A stretch of DNA of 8,896 nt. It comes from Candidatus Bathyarchaeota archaeon. Its GTDB lineage: Archaea > Thermoproteota > Bathyarchaeia > Bathyarchaeales > Bathycorpusculaceae. Below, piece after piece: positions 6,573 through 8,896 of the stretch. Every line of letters begins with the position of its first letter. Position 1 is the first letter of the stretch. A program made the position numbers and the translations under genes. The stretch is from NCBI GenBank assembly GCA_026014845.1, contig JAOZHM010000004.1, forward strand, positions 1 through 8,896, written 5' to 3'. The notes under the pieces were generated by a model. That model was given only the letters and a program-made list of their open reading frames with translations, did not search any database and was not told the DNA's origin.

Positions 6573-7142
6573 ATGTCAAAGTTTGAACCAATGGTGAAAA
6601 TTGTTAATGTTGTGGTTTCAGTGACTCTGCAGCACAAGCTTGATTTAGAAGCCATTGTGAAAGCGTTTCCTTTCGTGAAGTATCGTCGTAAACAGTTTCC
6701 AGGAGCGGTTTTCAGGTTGAGGAAACCTAAAACTGTTACGCTACTTTTCGGAACTGGTAAGATGGTTTGTGTTGGGGCTAAATCGGAAAAAGAAGCGAAA
6801 AAAGCCGTCAAAAAAGTTATTGAAGAGTTGAAGCGAGGCGGCATACTTATGACAGGTAAGCCAGATATAACTATCCAGAACATTGTTGCGAGTGCTGATC
6901 TTGGCAGAACAATTGACCTTGTGGAGTTTTGCGAGTCTGAAAAACGTAGTGGTGGCAGGGTAATATATGAGCCCGAACAGTTTCCAGCAATTATCTACCG
7001 AATGAATGAACCTAAAGCAGTCATCCTCATCTTCGCTTCAGGAAAGCTTGTTTGCACAGGAACCAAGAAAGAACAAGAGGTCTACATCGCAATTAACAAG
7101 CTTCTGCGTAAACTACAAGAACAAGGTTTCGTATACAAATAA
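6573..7142 (+). CDS. tbp: TATA-binding protein with a charge-reversed first stirrup
   Basis: General transcription factor that bends the TATA box and recruits TFB. The 189 residues form two direct repeats (about 8-88 and 99-185), each with a QFP stirrup. The four DNA-intercalating Phe positions are kept: F42, F59, F137, F154. Repeat 2 is conventional (YEPEQFP ... YRMNEPK). Repeat 1 is not: residues 37-53 read YRRKQFPGAVFRLRKPK, so acidic positions are replaced by Arg/Lys and the segment carries about seven positive charges. The acidic C-terminal tail of many archaeal TBPs is missing. Strong Shine-Dalgarno and TATA box. It may be the main TBP or a paralogue; only the rest of the genome could tell. 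It is divergent from tfe and followed 72 nt later by a RAM-domain gene. Confidence 0.95.
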   Translation: MSKFEPMVKIVNVVVSVTLQHKLDLEAIVKAFPFVKYRRKQFPGAVFRLRKPKTVTLLFGTGKMVCVGAKSEKEAKKAVKKVIEELKRGGILMTGKPDITIQNIVASADLGRTIDLVEFCESEKRSGGRVIYEPEQFPAIIYRMNEPKAVILIFASGKLVCTGTKKEQEVYIAINKLLRKLQEQGFVYK

Positions 7143-7145
7143 GTC

Positions 7146-7153
7146 TAAATATA
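7146..7153 (+). promoter_or_regulatory. TATA box of the RAM-domain gene
   Basis: TAAATATA immediately after the tbp stop. The implied start site is near 7176. The leader would contain a small imperfect hairpin at 7185-7201 (GAGG-C-AA / TTCCTC) just before the ribosome-binding site GGTGG at 7204-7208. Confidence 0.45.
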
Positions 7154-7214
7154 CGTAAAGACAATTTCCAGATGATTAAGTGAAGAGGCAAGTGCTTCCT
7201 CAAGGTGGAATTCA

Positions 7215-7448
7215 GTGAAAGTTTTCGTGTTCATAAACACAGAACTGGAAAAAGAAAGTGAAGTATTAAAGAAACTGCGTGGAACCTGGAGCGTAAAAGA
7301 AGCATACATGTTGTACGGAACCTATGACGTAGTAGCGGTCATTGAAGTAGATTCAATAGAAAACCTAAACCGGATCTATAGAATTATAAAGCGAATCGAA
7401 GGAGTGCAATCCGCAACAACAATGATAGTTATCGGAGGAAAAAGGTAA
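7215..7448 (+). CDS. Stand-alone Lrp/AsnC ligand-binding (RAM) domain protein
   Basis: A 77-residue protein consisting only of the effector-binding half of Lrp/AsnC regulators, with no helix-turn-helix. The alpha-beta sandwich opens with the strand KVFVFINTE. The core motif AYMLYGTYDVVAVIEVDS (about residues 30-47) carries the G-x-YD signature, and the protein ends in a strand TMIVIGG. Such stand-alone RAM proteins form dimers and octamers, bind amino acids or other small ligands, and may pair with full-length Lrp proteins; the ligand is not predictable here. The start is GTG 7215 with GGTGG 6 nt upstream. It lies 72 nt after tbp and has a TATA-like box of its own, so it may be independently controlled. 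Confidence 0.9.
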   Translation: MKVFVFINTELEKESEVLKKLRGTWSVKEAYMLYGTYDVVAVIEVDSIENLNRIYRIIKRIEGVQSATTMIVIGGKR

Positions 7449-7478
7449 ACAACTTAACGCTTATTCCATACCTTCGAT

Positions 7479-7586
7479 TTATCGCTTTCGCCAAATGTTA
7501 TATGGGCATTGGTTCCAGCAATAGCTACTTCCTTTGAAAATGCAGTTTTTACATTCAGGCTTATCAAAAAGCTTAGTCTTACTCAC
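7479..7586 (-). CDS. Small Cys-rich putative metal-binding protein, 35 aa
   Basis: I do not recognise a named family. From GTG 7586 the frame encodes 35 residues starting MSKTKLFDKPE, with the cluster C12-x2-C15-x7-C23-x3-C27 (ECKNC ... SYCWNQCPY) and a basic end WRKR. Four closely spaced Cys with aromatic and Pro neighbours point to a zinc or iron-sulfur site. A TTG five codons earlier (7601) is the alternative start; an in-frame TAG just before it limits the protein to 40 residues. GGAGG at 7616-7620 is strong but sits 14 nt from the TTG, longer than usual, while GTGA lies 7 nt from the GTG. Possible minus-strand promoters lie at 7659-7666 and 7788-7810. No plus-strand gene competes for this stretch. 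Confidence 0.5.
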   Translation of the reverse strand: MSKTKLFDKPECKNCIFKGSSYCWNQCPYNIWRKR

Positions 7587-7608
7587 AATGGTTTCACGCA
7601 ATAACTAT

Positions 7609-7713
7609 TCAGAAACCTCCACTTCTAGTTTGTGTACATGCGTGAAAGTCTCTGCATTTCTTTAAGGTTCCATACGCGTTTCTGTGTATGCATCCTACAA
7701 ATTCGCAAAGGTT
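7609..7713 (-). pseudogene. Cys-rich open frame lacking a start codon (possible broken small gene)
   Basis: Minus-strand frame open for 34 codons between a TAA (7714-7716) and a TGA (7609-7611), with no ATG, GTG or TTG. It reads CEFVGCIHRNAYGTLKKCRD followed by FHAC, giving C-x4-C-x11-C-x5-C plus two His, a composition rarely met by chance. An ATG at 7726 lies in the neighbouring frame and would reach this frame by a single-base shift near 7710. It may be a small metal-binding protein gene broken by a frameshift or a sequence error, or a coincidence. It ends 8 nt before the alternative TTG start of the downstream Cys-rich gene and contains that gene's GGAGG. Confidence 0.3.
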
Positions 7714-7787
7714 TTAGAGGATCCATGGAAGCGGAAAAGCGAAGCACAAACAAAAAAAGGGGAGCTCGCGAAAGACATCTCCAACAG

Positions 7788-7810
7788 CTTAACTAAAAAC
7801 TTTTTCCTAT
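7788..7810 (-). promoter_or_regulatory. Near-copy of the psmA operon promoter
   Basis: Minus-strand ATAGGAAAAAG plus TTTTTAGT (box 7792-7799) differs from the psmA element (3666-3688) at only 2 of 23 positions. The implied start site is near 7766-7770, directed at the Cys-rich frames at 7479-7713. An inverted repeat TGGGA-CTTT-TCCCA lies just upstream at 7816-7829. Confidence 0.5.
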
Positions 7811-7897
7811 ATTCTTGGGACTTTTCCCAGCCTTGAAGTAATGCGCTCAAGGGTATCTTACCAATAAAACGGGCAAACTATTGATCTATAGTAACCT

Positions 7898-7920
7898 TGA
7901 AAAGGCGTTAAGCGTTTTCA
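7898..7920. repeat. 23-bp dyad in front of the alkyltransferase-like gene promoter
   Basis: Outer arms TGAAAA and TTTTCA match exactly, and 9 of 11 symmetric pairs agree overall around TTA. It ends 8 bp before the TATA box at 7929-7936, next to the BRE position, where a dimeric activator or repressor could act. The regulatory role is inferred. Confidence 0.35.
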
Positions 7921-7928
7921 GTATAACG

Positions 7929-7936
7929 TTTATAAT
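7929..7936 (+). promoter_or_regulatory. TATA box of the alkyltransferase-like gene
   Basis: TTTATAAT followed by GACA. The implied start site is near 7959, about 31 nt before the ATG. The box TTTATAATG recurs at 8839. A second TATA-like TTTATAGG at 7957-7964 would give a nearly leaderless transcript. Confidence 0.5.
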
Positions 7937-7989
7937 GACAGGCTATCAAAGTGTAGTTTATAGGTTAGAGAAAGGGAAGCGTTAAAGAT

Positions 7990-8463
7990 ATGACGAAGAA
8001 AAAGAGGAGTTGGGTTGAGAAATTAGCCGATAACAAGGGTTTGCCAAAAGTAGAGAAAATTACTGAGAAAATGAGTAAAAGGTGGGGTACAGGCACAGTG
8101 GTTATTCCAGCGCCGATGGAAGTCAATGAAATGATGAAAAGAGTGCCTGAGGGAAAACTTATTACCATTAATGAAATCCGTTCAGCCCTAGCGAAAAAGC
8201 ATAAAGCAACGATTGGTTGTCCTTTAACCACTGGCATTTTCGCTTCGATTTCAGCAAAAGCAGCTGAAGAACAAAGACAAGAAGGGAAAAAAGATATTAC
8301 TCCATACTGGCGCACTCTGAAGACTGGCGGAGTGATAAACCCAAAATATCCCGGCGGAGTTGAAAGACAGAAAAAGCTTCTGGAAAAAGAAGGACATAAA
8401 GTAGTTCAAAAAGGCAAAAAACATGTTGTTGCCGATTACGAAAAATCGTTGATAAAGCTTTGA
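7990..8463 (+). CDS. MGMT-fold alkyltransferase-like protein without the catalytic Cys
   Basis: The C-terminal part of this 157-residue protein matches the DNA-binding domain of O6-alkylguanine-DNA alkyltransferases: VPEGKLITINEI (52-63, compare VPxGxVxTYxxI), and PYWRTLKTGG (105-114) followed by YPGGVERQKKLLEKEGH (120-136). In MGMT the active site reads PCHRV. Here Cys is Tyr106 and His is Trp107, so alkyl transfer is not expected. Alkyltransferase-like (ATL) proteins similarly replace the Cys, usually by Trp, and bind damaged guanines to hand them to excision repair. A basic N-terminal arm (1-35) and an insert with the only Cys (C77) distinguish it. DNA-lesion recognition is inferred. The ATG at 7990 lacks a good Shine-Dalgarno. 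A dyad and TATA box lie upstream. Confidence 0.8.
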   Translation: MTKKKRSWVEKLADNKGLPKVEKITEKMSKRWGTGTVVIPAPMEVNEMMKRVPEGKLITINEIRSALAKKHKATIGCPLTTGIFASISAKAAEEQRQEGKKDITPYWRTLKTGGVINPKYPGGVERQKKLLEKEGHKVVQKGKKHVVADYEKSLIKL

Positions 8464-8559
8464 ACTCTCAAGTTTGTTTCCCCTAATCTTTTGCGCTTTT
8501 AACTCTTGCTCCGCGTCTTTTTAAAGAAAGAGTCTAGATATCAATTTGGAGGATTGAAA

Positions 8560-8811
8560 TTGGAGTTTAGAAGAGATCTTATTGGTAGGTGTGGAATTTA
8601 TTGCGGTGCTTGTAGACTTTTCGTTTTAAAGAAGTGTGAGGGATGCTCCAATGAAGAAGCTAAATGCCCCTACTATAAATGCGTGGAGAATAAAGCGATA
8701 AATTCTTGTGGTGAATGCCAAGAATTCCCATGCGAGAAACATTATGGTCCGATGGCAGTGTACGCAGAAAAGTTCTTGAACTGGAAAAAACAAGAAATAG
8801 CCAAAACCTAA
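8560..8811 (+). CDS. DUF3795 Cys-rich protein
   Basis: An 83-residue protein with ten Cys, opening with the DUF3795 signature IGRCGIYCGACR (residues 8-19) and continuing C26-x2-C29, C36, C41, C50-x2-C53 and C58 in ECQEFPCEK. The spacing suggests bound zinc or iron-sulfur; the family's role is not established. Family members are usually about 80-130 residues, so this is a short but intact one. The frame is open upstream to a TTG at 8506, but TTG 8560 is preferred: GGAGG at 8548-8552 lies 7 nt ahead and the DUF3795 match begins right after it. TATA-like CTTTTAAC (8496-8503) or TTTTTAAA (8518-8525) may drive it. The spacer after the alkyltransferase-like gene (96 nt) is T-rich and may hold that gene's terminator. 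Confidence 0.9.
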   Translation: MEFRRDLIGRCGIYCGACRLFVLKKCEGCSNEEAKCPYYKCVENKAINSCGECQEFPCEKHYGPMAVYAEKFLNWKKQEIAKT

Positions 8812-8838
8812 CTGGACTCCGTAGTCTACATTTAAAGA

Positions 8839-8846
8839 TTTATAAT
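8839..8846 (+). promoter_or_regulatory. TATA box of the gene at the right edge
   Basis: TTTATAAT followed by GCCA, the same box as at 7929-7936. The implied start site near 8869 lies just before GGTGA at 8871-8875, so the leader would be about 15 nt. Confidence 0.5.
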
Positions 8847-8883
8847 GCCACTGTTTAACTATTGTAGAATGGTGAATCGTTAG

Positions 8884-8896
8884 ATGGGTTATTCAG
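8884..8896 (+). CDS. Start of an unknown gene cut by the right edge
   Basis: ATG at 8884 with GGTGA 8 nt upstream and a TATA box at 8839-8846. Only the first four codons (MGYS) are inside the window, so the product cannot be named. The earlier ATG at 8869 runs into a stop after four codons. Confidence 0.45.

Noticed and set aside
6350..6883. Long minus-strand frame opposite tbp
   Set aside because: It is the antisense shadow of the tbp gene, whose sense product is unmistakable.
7625..7726. 33-codon frame from ATG 7726
   Set aside because: It has no ribosome-binding site and only one Cys, and the neighbouring frame carries the Cys cluster; it was kept only as a possible start for a frameshifted gene.
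8506..8559. Longer N-terminus for the DUF3795 gene starting at TTG 8506
   Set aside because: The extension lacks a ribosome-binding site and family similarity, while GGAGG sits at ideal distance from TTG 8560.
1..8896. CRISPR array, insertion sequence, integrase or phage genes
   Set aside because: No regularly spaced direct repeats, transposase motifs or terminal inverted repeats were seen; the larger genes are typical chromosomal archaeal genes.

Overview
The window is a piece of an archaeal chromosome. The evidence is direct: a 20S proteasome alpha subunit, an archaeal exosome (Rrp4, Rrp41, Rrp42), an archaeal SBDS protein, TATA-binding protein, TFE-alpha, and BRE/TATA-type promoter sequences in front of most genes. 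The gene set and moderate GC content would suit a Thermoproteota (TACK) lineage such as Bathyarchaeia. That placement is a guess from general resemblance, not something the sequence proves.

Left third (1-3690), all on the minus strand: one tightly packed operon transcribed psmA - sbds - rrp4 - rrp41 - rrp42, with rrp42 running off the left edge. Gaps are 1 nt and 35 nt, followed by overlaps of 17 nt and 1 nt. It has a recognisable promoter at about 3670-3688 and a 17-nt perfect palindrome further upstream. It joins protein degradation, ribosome maturation and 3'-5' RNA processing or decay, the classical archaeal exosome-proteasome superoperon.

Middle (3690-4911): a gene-poor stretch with a candidate minus-strand micro-ORF (4067-4177) and an 11-G run. 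It is followed by two small plus-strand genes: a 63-aa DUF1508/YegP-like protein and a 46-aa zinc-ribbon-like protein whose fourth expected Cys is Ser.

Right half (4912-8896): a UbiA-family membrane prenyltransferase converges on the gene for transcription factor TFE-alpha. TFE is divergent from TBP, so two general transcription factors share a 206-bp control region. A stand-alone Lrp/AsnC ligand-binding (RAM) protein follows TBP. A 540-bp gap then contains a missed minus-strand gene for a 35-aa Cys-rich protein, a second Cys-rich open frame without a start, and a near-copy (21 of 23 bases) of the psmA promoter element. The window ends with an alkyltransferase-like (MGMT-fold) protein lacking the catalytic Cys, a DUF3795 Cys-rich protein, and the promoter, Shine-Dalgarno and first four codons of another gene.

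The genes fall into an information-processing theme (RNA decay, ribosome maturation, transcription initiation, DNA-damage recognition) mixed with several small Cys-rich, probably metal-binding proteins. Several starts are non-ATG (GTG or TTG) and were chosen by Shine-Dalgarno spacing. No tRNA, rRNA, CRISPR array, insertion sequence or integrase was seen.
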